A DNA stretch of 64,000 nt from positions 53,954,001 through 54,018,000 of the forward strand of contig NC_057847.1 in the NCBI RefSeq assembly GCF_910594005.1. The letters are read 5' to 3'. Made by a program: the position numbers and the translations under genes. This document shows positions 11,101-26,500 of the stretch, piece after piece. Source of the DNA: Cervus elaphus (Eukaryota; Chordata; Mammalia; Artiodactyla; Cervidae). Numbering within the stretch: position 1 is the first letter of the stretch; each line of letters begins with the position of its first letter. The notes beneath the pieces are model-generated. The model did no database searches and had not been told where the DNA came from. It was given only the letters and a program-made list of their open reading frames with translations.

Positions 11101-14100
11101 TGAGGAGAATACAAGGAATCTTTGAGATTCAGTTCTCAGTCAACAAGCAATTCAAAAATTACATAAGAAATAAAAACAATTCCCAGATGTGCTTGTATCA
11201 TGATCTCTCCTTCATCACTAACTTGTCCTGTGCTAGGGCCAGGCCTGGGACCAATGTGAACTAGCAGAAAACTGTTCACAGGAGCATCCCTAACTCAAAG
11301 GTCCTGGTGAGAAGACAGAAATAGGAAAGATACTTTGTCTGGGAAGCCAATACAACAAAGCCAGAGAAACCATTCTACCTGCACCAATCCTGCAACTGCA
11401 AAAATGAGCCTAGGTGTTAGATCCAAATGGCAAAATAAGCCACACATGGAAAAGCAAGCACTAACCAAGTCATTAGGAGGTCTGCAAAAGGCCACAATGC
11501 AATATGCAGAGTGGGTGGACACGAGAGGCTCAGGACATCTGCTGAAGGTGAGAAGACATTGGATGTCACCTGTCTGTGGTATCTGTCAAAAGGATGAGTC
11601 TGGCAGATTTAAAGGCCCGTGAAGAATCAGACACTTGAATTCTAGAGAAAGTCACTGATTTCCCCTAGGTCACATCTACAACTAGAAAAGGGTAGGCTAG
11701 AAAAGCAGGTTCCTCTCTTGGCTATTATTATTTCATAGTTGTGATTACCACATAGAGAATAATTTTTCAGAGTAAGGTTGTTGTATTTAAGTACCTGAAA
11801 TATGACTGCAAAAAATAATAATAATAAATCACTTTTAGAACAGTGCAAAATTAGAACAAACAAGACTTATAATTTGACCTTTTAATAGAACAAGGATGAT
11901 TAAAGAGGATCACAAAGCATCATGAAGTTATTTCCAGGTCACTAAACAATCTGTAGGTGCAAATAGTTTCTGGCCCCATTTTCCTTTACAAAGGAAAAAA
12001 AGAAAAAGGTACCGGTCACTCTAAGTCCCTAGGCTGATGTCCAAATGGCCCTTTTGGTAGTTTTGATGTGAAAGAAGCATGGAATGGCTCCTTTGAGAAA
12101 GGAAACAATTAAGGGACCCTTTAAGTGTTTGGGGGAATCTTAAGGAAAACAAGAAGTCAGTATTAGGATTAAATATCGCAGTAGTTTTTTCCCTTTAGCA
12201 TATACATTGATTTTTCAGCTTATGCGTCAAAAAGAAAATCTGGTCTATTCTTTCTTTAAGAGACTAATGAATTTCATTTTCCATTAGTAAACTGATTTTC
12301 TCTCCCACTATAGGTATTTAGAATTAGCACAAACCTCAGGATAACTACAATTCCAAAAGGAAATGCTCAGTTCATTATGAATGATCTTACAACAAACAGT
12401 GCTCTGACAGCCAAATTCCTGGTCTCCAAATTTGTAAGTTTGCCCTTTTTTTTCTCAGAAGTCTTACTCAAGACTGCTTCTGAGCTTCTACATATTTAAC
12501 CCTTACAGTCAAAGAGAATACGTTACTAAAGAACATGAGAAACTTCAAGTTCATACATTCGGACTAAAAGAAATCTGATATTTATAAACAAATTATGATC
12601 ATACTGAATACAATAAATTAACTCCTTAAGTAACAGAATAAAAAATACCATTTTCATATTGGTGGCTTTACATTCTCTGAAGAGGTCTAAAGAACTGTAA
12701 ACCACCCAAAAATCCGATGATGCTTTTCATCTTATTTCTTCACTTTAATAACACAGCACTCATTTCTCAACAGAAAAATGATGAATGATACTAAAAGGGA
12801 AATAGTTGTTTTTACCAGTCAAAATTGTCTTCAACTGATCTATATGTTCCATGTTATTTTTTCAATCTTTTCATTATGATAATAAAGTTACACTATAGTG
12901 ACATTTCAGACAATACTTTAATTCTTATTAAAACTCAGAAGAACAGACATTATTAGTGTACCCACAAGAATATACATTTCTAGTAGCTTGCCAGTAATCA
13001 CACAGGTTAACCTGCAGGGTTAGTACTCAAAATAGCTTTTTTGAACTTCAACTGACACAAGGTATAAAAATATCAGGGATAGGCTTGCTTGATCATTTTA
13101 AAATAATTTCAAATCAACCCATATGTTATTAAATAAAAATAAAAAATATCTTAAATTAATGTATGAATTATTTATCAATTACCTCAATTTCCACTTTCTG
13201 ACTTGTGTAAATAGACACAACCAAAAAGTTCAATAACCAAATTCCAGTAAGAAAAAATGGTGCATAATTAGTGCACATCTCTTCCTTTGGGGAGGAGAGT
13301 GACTTTTACATAGGGTATTGTTTTTCCTAATTAATTGCAGTCTGTCACATGTTTGTATATGATTGCTACACAAATGATTTACAAAGCGTTAAGAAGTTTT
13401 ATGGATATCTAGAAAGAATAGTACAACTCAATAAATAAACTTTTACAAGTGTTGAAGAGAAATTTTACATTAAAATGTTATTTTGTTTCTTCGTCCTGAG
13501 AGAATGAATTTTTTTAAAAACACAGTTAAAACCAAGCATTAGATATGCAAATATGTGTTCAGATCAGAGATACCAAAATTATTCAAATGATTAATTATTC
13601 ATCATAAAATGTCAATTAATAATTATGAAGCATAAAAGGCATCTTTCTAATGCATCTTTATTTTTCTTGGCCTAAAAAGGGTTTAATATACATGTTCAAT
13701 TGACTACTAACAAGTTTTAAAAATCCAACAAAGTAAACAAATTGCAAACAAGTGCAAACTCTGAATTTTAATAGGGGAACAACATACTCAAAATGAATGA
13801 AAGACAGAAAAAAAAATAAGTAAAACTAAAACCAGAGCCACATTCATGACATACACAGCTCCACGTTAACTCACTTGCTAGGCAATAGGGCAACTGGCCA
13901 AGAAAACAACCCAACAACTGAAGTTGTGAATTTGCTTAGCCTCTACAAAATACAGGACATGATGTTTTTCTCTGAACTGATCAATATTCCTGAAAGGCAG
14001 GGGTGCTTTAGAAATTTTTTACACTTTCCAAACAGTCATTAAAAGAAAAAGCACAGCTTAAGTTTCTTTAAATTACCTATTGTAATTTCTAAAGTCTGTT

Positions 14101-14639
14101 AAGCATTGCTAAAATACCACCATAAATGAGAAATTTTTTTCACATTGCTTTAAAGCTAAAGAATTTCCCTTTATCAAGTATTATTCATTTTTCCTCCAGG
14201 AAGATTCTATCTTTTAAGAAAAAAAGAAGTCAATTTGAGCTGATATGGTAATTCAGGATAAGGAGACATTATGATTACCGAGATATAGATTTATATTTAT
14301 TTTATTACTATTATTATTTTACTTTTCACTGACACCTGGGGAACTTGTTCTGTGATGACCCAGGGAGTTATTTTAGTCAGGGTGTCCCTGACCTCCTGCT
14401 GGTAGATTAATTACATATGAAACACTGTGTTTTCAAAACGAAATGATAAATCTGGACACATAGAGGAGGCAGAAAAGAATCAGAGCGAGAGAGGAGATCT
14501 TAAGAAACAAAACAAGGGATTGCAAAAGGGAGATAGATAGGATCCTGTAGGAAATGCAATTGGGAAAGAATTTCAAGAAAACAAGGATAAAGGGCAGGGA
14601 GGGCTGAAAGGATGGCAAGAGGGAGGAAAGAAGGGAAGA
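11101..14639. other. AT-rich upstream flank, possible conserved elements
   Basis: About 3.5 kb with no gene and no young repeat. A possible MIR remnant lies at about 12935-13035 but is too weak to call. Several homeodomain/POU-like words occur, for example an octamer ATGCAAAT near 13545. Functional status cannot be judged from one genome. Confidence 0.4.
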
Positions 14640-15140
14640 AAGGATTCGGGGTTTTTCAATTCCCAGGCGAGGCTGCTGGCGTCCGCGCCCTTAACGCCAC
14701 AGCCTTCCAAGTTGAGGCGAAAGCCACCTCCTCGGGCCTGCGTCGCATCCAACTTACTCCAAGTTTTCTGGTGACTCCTACAGGGCCCTTTCCGTCCCCC
14801 CTCCCACCCCTTGGTGAGATTGACAGTCGCGTGGAGGAGGCTTTTCCAGGCACAGGCTTTCTCATGGTAATCAGCCCCCAGCATCACCTCCCGGCCGCGG
14901 CCGCTCCCGCTCCGCGCGCAGCTAGCGGACCCCGGGGACCGGAAACAAGGCGGCGGGCGGGGAGCCGGCCAGCGAGCCAGGTCAGCTGACCCGGCCGCGG
15001 GGCGGGGGTCGCGGGGCTCCTGGGCGGGCGGGGGCAGAACCCCCTCCCACGTGCTCCTCCGCCGGTACTGCGGGGGCCTTACCCTGAGATCAAATGAAGG
15101 GACCGAAGCTGGGGGCGTGGGGGACAGAGAGCGCGGAGAA
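14640..15140. promoter_or_regulatory. Upstream CpG-rich island, possible promoter
   Basis: A short CpG-dense block about 4.2 kb upstream of proposed exon 1, embedded in AT-rich DNA. It holds GC boxes (gggcggggg, gggcgggcggggg), a gcggccgc word at 14897, a perfect palindromic E-box gtcagctgac at 14981-14990 and a CACGTG E-box at 15048-15053. There is no TATA box and no convincing ORF. It could be a start region for an alternative upstream ZEB2 5' exon or for the antisense RNA known at this locus. Neither can be told apart here. Confidence 0.5.
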
Positions 15141-18100
15141 CTGGGGGCGACCAGCAGACCTGTTTTGCATCAATAAATTAAGACGCTTATTTGAGTCCTG
15201 AAGTTTGCTGGTTCCTGTCAGTGGAGACGCTGGCAAAAAAAAAAAAAAAAGCTCTGAAGCCGAGATTCAGCCTTAACTTCAAAAAATAAAAAAATAAAAT
15301 GAACCGCTCAGCTGGCCGCCCTGCTGGGGCCAGGTGACGTGCGAGATTCCAGAGCCCGCGGGCCTCGCAGCAGGGATGTTAGAGACGGTCTGAGATTCTC
15401 TATGGTCCTGTTTTGATTTTGTTTGAAAGGGCTTCTCAGAGAGATGCTCCTGATTTTTTTTTTTTTTTAAATAGACTTTCCCCTCCTATCCTAGGCTCAA
15501 CTCCGAATGGATTGGATTGCGAGTTCGCACGTGAGAAAACCGTTTGACTTGGCTTGGACCCCTGCCGCCCCCCACCCCCTCAACACACCTCGATTGCAGG
15601 GGTCCCCCTTATCACCCTTTCCTTGCAACTCTAAAAGAAGTTGCCCACCTCCTGTGTAACAGCACGGTCGAAATAATTCCTCTGGATGAAAGATCAGTTC
15701 GGTTTCAAAAAGAGAATAGGTTCCTTTTTTTTCTCCACATGGTACAAAATAAACAGAATTTGCTTAAAAAAAAATCATTAGCTATGGCCAAATTCGAATT
15801 CCTGCTACAGCCTGTGTGTTCAGGGGCAGAAACACTGCATCTCTTCGGGCATCTGGGCCGACAAGGGGAGCTGGGGGCAGGGGAGAAAAGGGGAGAGTTA
15901 AGGAAACTGACAGACTGAGAGGTGAATGGGGGGACAGGCACCAGATCCTGGCTGGAGGGAATTGGAAAACAAAAGTGCATCTTCACACGCTGCCTGGGTG
16001 GAGGGAATTCTGAGGGAGGCAGTTTGTTTTACTCAAAGAAATCTTAAAGCATTATTTTTCTCTCGTCCATGTCCATTGCATTGCAATATTATTTCACATT
16101 TGCATGTATCTGTTGTTTTAATCCCCTTGGTCTGCGCTAATCTCGAAATAGATTATTAATGGGGAAGAAAGCCCGGGAAGAAGCGATTCATCTGCAGGAC
16201 TTGCTTTGCTGTGTAAGGAGCCGAAAGCTAGTAGCTCCTAGTCCTCTCTCGACTTTTCCCTGCGTCCTGCGCTTCAGCATCCCGCTGATCCCACGATCCC
16301 CATTGTCCCCGACCTGGCCTTCGGACTAAGGGAGTGTTCCGAACATATTTATATCCCGGCTTCCTCCGATCCCACCGCCTCTGCTGTTGTGGGAACTCTC
16401 TTGGTCAAATGGGGAGGGGAGTGTCGGGGGCGTGCCAGGCGGGGGAGGAGGGCAACCCACCAGCGCGCTCACCCCTCGTGGGGACGCTTCGCGTGCCACC
16501 GTCTAAATATCCACCTTGATGGGAACCTGAAAGATTGCTTTTTTTTTTTAACCCCAATTCAAATACTTGCACGTCGGAACTACCAGTGCTAAGTGTTGGG
16601 GCTGTCTCCTGCCACTCGAACAATTACTGAACCCAGAGTAATCAGATGATTAGCTCTTTTTAATGGAAATACTTGTCTTTTTTTTTTTTAAGTCAGATCT
16701 TCAGTAACCTGACATTAATATACATAATAAAGACAAGTGATTTGTTAGCCGTTTGATTGGATCCTTTGACCTGAGGTTTACCACTGAGTGTACGTCTGGG
16801 CTGTAAGCTCCAGTGGCTCCCTGGGGTCCTCAGGTGGAGTCTTACCTGGAATTACTCCATGCCAGGAACACCTTTGTCCTGGAAATGGGAGAGGAAACGC
16901 TGAAATGCAAACTTCTACAGAAAGCTAGACTCGATTTTTTTTTAAATAAAAAAGTGGGGGAAAGTGGGAATTTTTAAAAAGGATATTAATAATAGAAGTA
17001 AATCTCAGAGGAGAAACTTGATACGTCATATATTTATAGAGATAGGAATACTAAAGAAATGTAAAGCATAAAACTGAGAATGTGCCTGACCCATGGTGGA
17101 AATCTTTTAATTTTCTTTTTTTATTATTAAATTTTAGGCTGGTGATCTCAAATGCTCCTCTATAAGTAAATTATCTGAGTGGTGTGGGGGAGATGATTCT
17201 CATTGTAATAAATGCTTAAGGTAGCAAAGAGGTGATTCTGTTATCAACTGTGAAAATGTACTTCCTCACATCCTAAAGTAAGTATTGGTTGTGGTCATGC
17301 TGGGTGGCTATTGCCCCCTCCCCAATAAACATACAAAATACAAAGCTGCGCACCTCTGGGATGTGGATGTGGCGAACCAAGGGGTGGCTTTTCCCTCCTC
17401 TTGAGTGCAATTGCCAGTGACTCTTGCATTCAAAGTCTTGCTTTAGGCACACATTCAAAGTACAGTTCAAAGCAGTTTATCTTAATGTGAGTAAAAGTCT
17501 AGTGTTGGATCAGGGTGTTATTTGTTTCAGGTTTCATCAGACTGAAAACTGGGGGCTGTAACATATTAACAATATTAAAGCAGAAAAAAAAATATGGCAT
17601 GAGGCTGTCCTTCAGTCCTCTTGACACCTCCACCTTTACCTTTGCAAAGAAGTCCAAGACTGTGGGACTGAAAGTTTATTTGTGCTCTGAGGTTCTCAAG
17701 CACTTTCACTCTTTAAAAAAAAAAAAAAAAAAAGCCTCACAGTTCTTTAAGAAATTGAGCCTGAACCACTGGAGGCTAAGAGATTTCTTCCTTTTCCGAT
17801 AAATGCCTGTGCTCAGCATCCTCAAATTTGGCTGTCTTTATTTACTTCTATATTAGTTCCAATTATGTGCAGTGTAAACCAGCTTTTTGATTAACAAAAC
17901 AGCAGAGCATTGGTTAAGAACACTTAAACTTCAAAAAAAATTCCCCTGGGAAGTAGGCTCTGAATTGGTTAATAATGTGCAGTACTTGCTAAATTGCTGA
18001 CTTCCAGATGTGGAAAATATCTTTCTTGTTTAGGACCTATGTAACCTGATTGGATTACGACAGAAGCGTCACGTTGGAAGCTTTTGAGTGATTATTTAAT

Positions 18101-18547
18101 TAACCATACAGTAGAAAGCTGTATTCTCCAGGAAATCCCTTCCATATTTACATAACCAATCCCTTCAGAGCAAAGGTGGAGTCTTTTCTTTTTAATTTTA
18201 CTTTAATTGCAATATCAAAAAATATATACTCCAAAACTTAGACCCCATGCCGTTTAATATCGTGCTCTTCCTTCCCTGCTAAATTCCTCTATGGCCTTTC
18301 TCCTTTTCCTCCTGCCTCCCTCACTTTGTAGTGAGGTCTCCTTGAGATGTAGAGAGATTCAGAGATCGGTCAACTCAGCGCTCTATGTTAATTTACTTAG
18401 AGACCCTTTTTAAAAATGCCAAACCACTTTTTAGTATTGGGATCCAATCCAGAAATTCATCACATACACACACCCCAACACACATGCCCTAAAATGCAGC
18501 TCACATACAGCAATTTTCCCCCCTCTGGCTCTGGCATCTTGAAAGAA
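15141..18547. other. Proximal upstream region of ZEB2, noncoding
   Basis: No coding sequence. The region is free of young repeats and contains several A or T runs (15237-15250, 15457-15469, 17717-17733). It includes TCF/LEF-like 'cctttgac' near 16765 and AT-rich homeobox-type words. By position it should carry promoter-proximal control and, by analogy with human, the body of the antisense RNA. I cannot mark transcript boundaries. Confidence 0.4.
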
Positions 18548-18575
18548 AATAATAATAATAATAATAATAATAATA
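18548..18575. repeat. (AAT)n microsatellite
   Basis: About nine perfect AAT units upstream of proposed exon 1. Confidence 0.95.
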
Positions 18576-18819
18576 CGAGAAAGGGCAAAAAATTTAGTTC
18601 CAGAAACCGTGCTGAGAAATCCACACAACTTAATGTGCATCTCAAATCTGGTTATTAGAGATATCTGTATAAGAAGAGGCGATGTGGATTGAGGAACCGG
18701 GATCTTTCCCTTTAACTTTCGCCCCTTAGAGTTCTCCAGTTCTGTGAATGGTGTGCACCGTTTTCCGCCCTGTACTCTGTAGGATTTAGTGATGAGGATA
18801 ATGATGCCAAAGGCTTGAC

Positions 18820-18930
18820 GGGGGGGGGGGGGGGGGGGGGGGGGCGGGAGGGGGGGCGTGGAGAAGAGAGAGGGAGGGAGGGAGGGAGGGAGGCGAGAGG
18901 GAGGGAGAGAGGAAGGGAGGGAGGTGGAAT
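18820..18930 (+). repeat. 25-G homopolymer followed by GGGA repeats
   Basis: Positions 18820-18844 are 25 consecutive G, then 'cgggaggggggcg' and a GGGA-type repeat to about 18930. The + strand has far more than four G3 runs, so G-quadruplex formation is likely. It lies roughly 200-500 bp before proposed exon 1. The exact G count may be a sequencing or assembly artefact. Confidence 0.9.
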
Positions 18931-19325
18931 TTCATTTCTTCCACTAAAGCGTTTGCGGAGACTTCAAGGTATAATCTATCCCAGATCCTTTCCCAGAGAG
19001 AAACTTGGCGATCACGTTTTCACATGATGCTCACGCTCAGGGCGCTTCAATTATCCCTCCCCACAAAGATAGGTGGCGCGTGTTTCAGGGTCTCTCTCTC
19101 TCCTACAGAAAAGAAAAAGAAAAAAATGTCATTAGAAGAGGCGTAACACGTCAGTCCGTCCCCAGGTTTGTGTTTCCTGGAGTGGCCGAAAGAGATCAGT
19201 TCTAACCTGCTCCGCAGGAATAACGGTCCTGCCTCCAGACACTCTTGGCGAGGTTTTGTACAGTTTGCTCCGGGAGCTGTTTCTTCGCTTCCACCTTTTT
19301 CTCCCCCACACTTCGCGGCTTCTTC

Positions 19326-22386
<3,061 letters not shown>

Positions 22387-23520
22387 TGAGCGCCCGGCCC
22401 GCCGGCTCCCCGGCCGGGCTGCGGGAGCGTCCGGCGAGGGCAGGGCGGGGGGCCTGGGCGCCGGGTCGCGCAGGATCGCGGGGTGGGGGCGGGGGTGGCA
22501 GAGGGACTGCGAGGGCGGGAGAGGGGCCCCGGGGCTGTGTCTCCGCCAGGCACAAAGTTTCTTGCCGGAGTCGCCCGGCCGCCTCTCCGCACGCCAAGTA
22601 ACGGTCCGCGGGCAGCGGGGCCCGGCGGGCCAGGCGCGCCGGGACCCCGGGGTGGGAGGGTCTCGGCCGGCCCCGCGCGGGGTCCGTGCGGGCGCGGGGG
22701 CGGGTGGTGCCTCTCCAGCGGGCTCTGGCCCCACGCCGGCGGCTGGCGGAGTCCCGGAGCGCGGGGAGACTTTTTCTGGGCAGTTTCGACACGGTCAGGA
22801 GGAGTCCGTTATCCAGGCTGAGTCGAGAAGGACGAAGGAGATGGGGGTGCAAGGGGGACACGCAGAGCGTGGGGGATCAGAGGTGTGACAGCTCCGTAGG
22901 TCCATCTTAGAAAGAGTCAAGGGAGGCAGAGAGTGAGAGCCGGAGAGAGAGGAAGATGTTGAGAGCGCGCGCGAGAGGCAGACCCCCTAGGTATTACCCC
23001 CAAACAAAATCGTGGGAATAAAAGAGAAAAGTGATTGGCAAGAGCGCAGAAGGCGCCTGGGGGAGGGGAGAGAGCTGGGGACCGGAGAGGGTGCCGGGGG
23101 GTAGCTGACGGAGGATACTGAGTTGAAAAAAGAAAAACCAACCCCCCAAAACAAACAAGCGAACTAGCGCCAGCTCAGACTGGGAAAGGAAACTTCTCGC
23201 TCCCCTCGGTCTCAGCCCGATCACCCGGCGCGGGGCCGCGTCGACGCTCCCGAGCTGGACGCGGGGACGCGGCTCCGGCCCCGGCCTCGGGTCTCCCGCG
23301 AACCCAGCCCGCGCCTCGCGGGGACCGCCGGGGCCCACTTGGAACAACTTTCCTCCCGAGAAGACAATCGTGCGCCCCCGGCCTGCCCCCGAGCTGCGCG
23401 GCGCGGGAGGGGGCGGCTGGGGGCGCAGTGAGGGGCGCTGGAAGGAGAAAACACAAAGAAGAGGGAATTTTGATTAGAGACAAATGATGCTTCTCTCTGT
23501 CTCTGTCTCTCTAGGTTTCG

Positions 23521-23561
23521 TGTGTGCGCGCGTGTGTGCGTGTGTGTGTGTGTGTGTGTGT
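23521..23561. repeat. (TG)n/(CG)n microsatellite
   Basis: Alternating purine-pyrimidine run at the right edge of the CpG island: TGTGTGCGCGCGTG, then about ten GT units. Such runs can adopt Z-DNA. Confidence 0.95.
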
Positions 23562-26500
23562 TTTGCTTGTTGTGGTGGAGGTGTCGAGCCATATGGGGGA
23601 GTGATAGAGGAATTTTAGTCAGAAACTGTTCGTTATGTTATCCTGCCTTTTCCCTTTGTGCTGCCTTTGATCTATTTGCTTGGCTTAGTATTACAAAAAA
23701 ACAAGTACAATAATATATACCAAGCTGCTTCCCCAAGACCCAGTTCAGGCTGCCTCTTTTTAAGTCTCTTTCTCCCTGTCTCTTCCCCTCTCTTAATTTA
23801 ATTTTTTCTTCACTCTAGTGTCTGGCATTATTTAAGGTGGTCCTTACACTGGAGACCTCCCCTTCCCCGTCTCTGGGTAATTTAGTAGACACTAAAATTA
23901 CACCTAATGTCCCCCTCTCCTCTCTTGTGTTTCCTCTGTTCCTTTTATTAAATGTTGGTTATTGATTTTCTAAAATCAATGTCTGTTGTGGGGCTTCCCC
24001 CCCCCCTTACAAGTATCTAAAGCACATTGCTTGCTGATCAACTGGATAACAAAAGCTTTGTGTCAAGGAGGCCTTATTTTTTTTCTTATGTTAAACAGTC
24101 ATTTTTTTGAGAGAGAGAGAGAGAGAAAGGAGAATAAGATTTAAAACAAGGTTCCCAGAAGTGTTCTTTTGCAGGAGAGACTATTTAGCATGTTTGTTTC
24201 TTCTTGTCTGCCTCCTCCAACCCCCTTCGGGATTTTGCCACCGTTGGACCAGCCTGGTCCAGGCTGTGAGGTCAGACCAGAGCCCAGGTCTGGGAAAACA
24301 GAATGCTCCAAGCTTCCTAAGAGCCTTGGGGCGGGGATTGGCAGTGGGGAAGGTCTGCTGGGGGCTTCACAGGTGGAAGAGAGCACCAGTGAGGTGCAGC
24401 CGTGGACACTGCTTGGTGTTCAGTAACGGGACCCCATCTCCCTCTGCCCAGCCACAAACTTGGGAGAAGCCCTAACACTCTGAAGTGGAAAGTTGAATTG
24501 CACATTTTAGAGGCATTTAGCCCAGACCCTGCACACTTAACAGCAATAATTATTTCCCAATAATCTGTGGGAAAACATGCTGTAAATTCGTTACTTGTCA
24601 GCGTTTTGCTTTGGGTTTAATCTGAGCAAGGTCCTGGTTTTGAGAAGCAGGTAGAAGAGTTTTTCCCCCTCTTTTTTCATTTTCTTTCTCATCAAGTACG
24701 TATCCAGTGCCTTTCCCTTTGGGAATTGCTAGGATTTATCTGAACTGAGTGGATTTTCTTCTTTCCTGGATTCATGGAAAAGATGTCACTTTTGAGCTTG
24801 TGTCTTTGCTGATAACACTAAATATGATGATGCTTATCAAAATCATATAGAAATTCCTGGAAAGGAATAATGGCAATACTAATCGTAGAAGTAGTGACTG
24901 CATGAGGAAAAAGAGAGAGAGAGATGGTCATCCAGGAAACTAGAATGGCACTTTATATAATTTTAATGAAGTCAACAGTGTGTGTATAGACTAAGGCGAC
25001 AAAGAGATAAAACGTGTAAAGCAGTGTGTGTGTGTTTGAAAGGCTGGTCAAGAACGTGGGTTAAAAGACGGTGCTGTATGCAATTATTAAAAAGCAAAGG
25101 AGAAGGAGGCAGTTCAAGGAAAGCAAATGTACAAAGAGAGAAACAAGAGTCTAACATCCAGGCTTCAAGATTCTCAAGCTAGCAAGATGCCTGGCAAAGA
25201 CAGTGCCAGCGCCAAGTTAATCCATAGTGGACAGTCTCCTTTCCCCCACATGGAAAGGATGAAATCTCTTCCCAGAAAATAAGATGTGCAGGAGGGAAGG
25301 AGGAGAGGGGTGAGGGAGAAGGAGGCAAAAAGCAAGTTGCCCGAAGACAAGAATGTGTGTCGGTTTCAAGAAAGTTCAGTCAGATGATCTTCAGTCTCCT
25401 GACTCACTTTGTAATACTTTCACTGAAGCTGGAGAGGAGGGGGAAAACCCAGCCCCCCCTTTTCAGTCCCCTGATTATACCCCACTATCTCCACACAGCC
25501 TTCAAGGCAGAAATGAGCACTTGGGAGCAGGAGGTGCCTGGCTGCTGCCTGCCACTGGCCCGGCCCGGTGGTAACTTGCAAAGTTTGTTGCTTTAGCCCC
25601 CATTTGGGGATGAGCTCCTGGGGATGCTCCGGCCACCCTCCTGCCTCCTGCAGAGCCTAGGAAGATGGGCCTGCCTCCCCAGCCCACCACCTCCCAGCAT
25701 CAGCCTCTGAAAAAATCACACAGACACAGGCACATTTTCATAAAAATCAAACCCGGAAACTGCTTGTTTCAGAAAAGGGAATGGAGTTGTCTTTTAAATG
25801 GAAACTGAATTATGAGTGGTAGGGAAGAGGAAACGGAAGAAAGAAAGAAAAGTTAAATTTAATTTTCCTCCAAAGTTTCAGCTAAAGCATTAGGCATTGT
25901 GTAGTGGAATGGGGGAAGATTTTTACAAACACCTTTGGTCACTGATTTTCAGTGGGGAAGAAAAGGGATGAAGTTGGATGCTTTCAGGGCTTTAGATCCT
26001 AGAGGAGAAACAATCAGATGAGCAGAAATGATGATCCCTGTTTAAGATAAGCCCTCACTCCCTTAAGCACTTCCTGAAAGGGAGTGGAAGTGCTGGTGAT
26101 GATGCTGAGAGGCAGTGGAGGGCAGAGAAGTTGTTCCCGTTTCAGAGATGCTCAAATGAAAAGGAAAAGAAACGCAAGAAGCCCCTGCTTCAGGATGTGG
26201 CTCCTGTCTCTCTCGTCTCTCTTTTCAGAGAGGTGAAGTTGGGATGGGGTGAAGCTGTGAGCCAGAGCCCCTCAATACACTCTGAGGCAGGGAAGTTTCC
26301 TTCGAATTGCAGTCGATTCAGACTCGGTGCTCCTTGCAAGTGTGGAAACCTTGTTCAAGTACCTTTCTGGTAAAGTTGATGAGGTTCCGAGGAGGTGGTT
26401 TTGCTGACTCGCAAAGCACTCAGAAGCAGTTTGTGTGGCAGGTACCAGCTCGGAGGGTGTGCCCCAGATATCCATCTCCATCCTTCTGTCTCTGTGAAGA

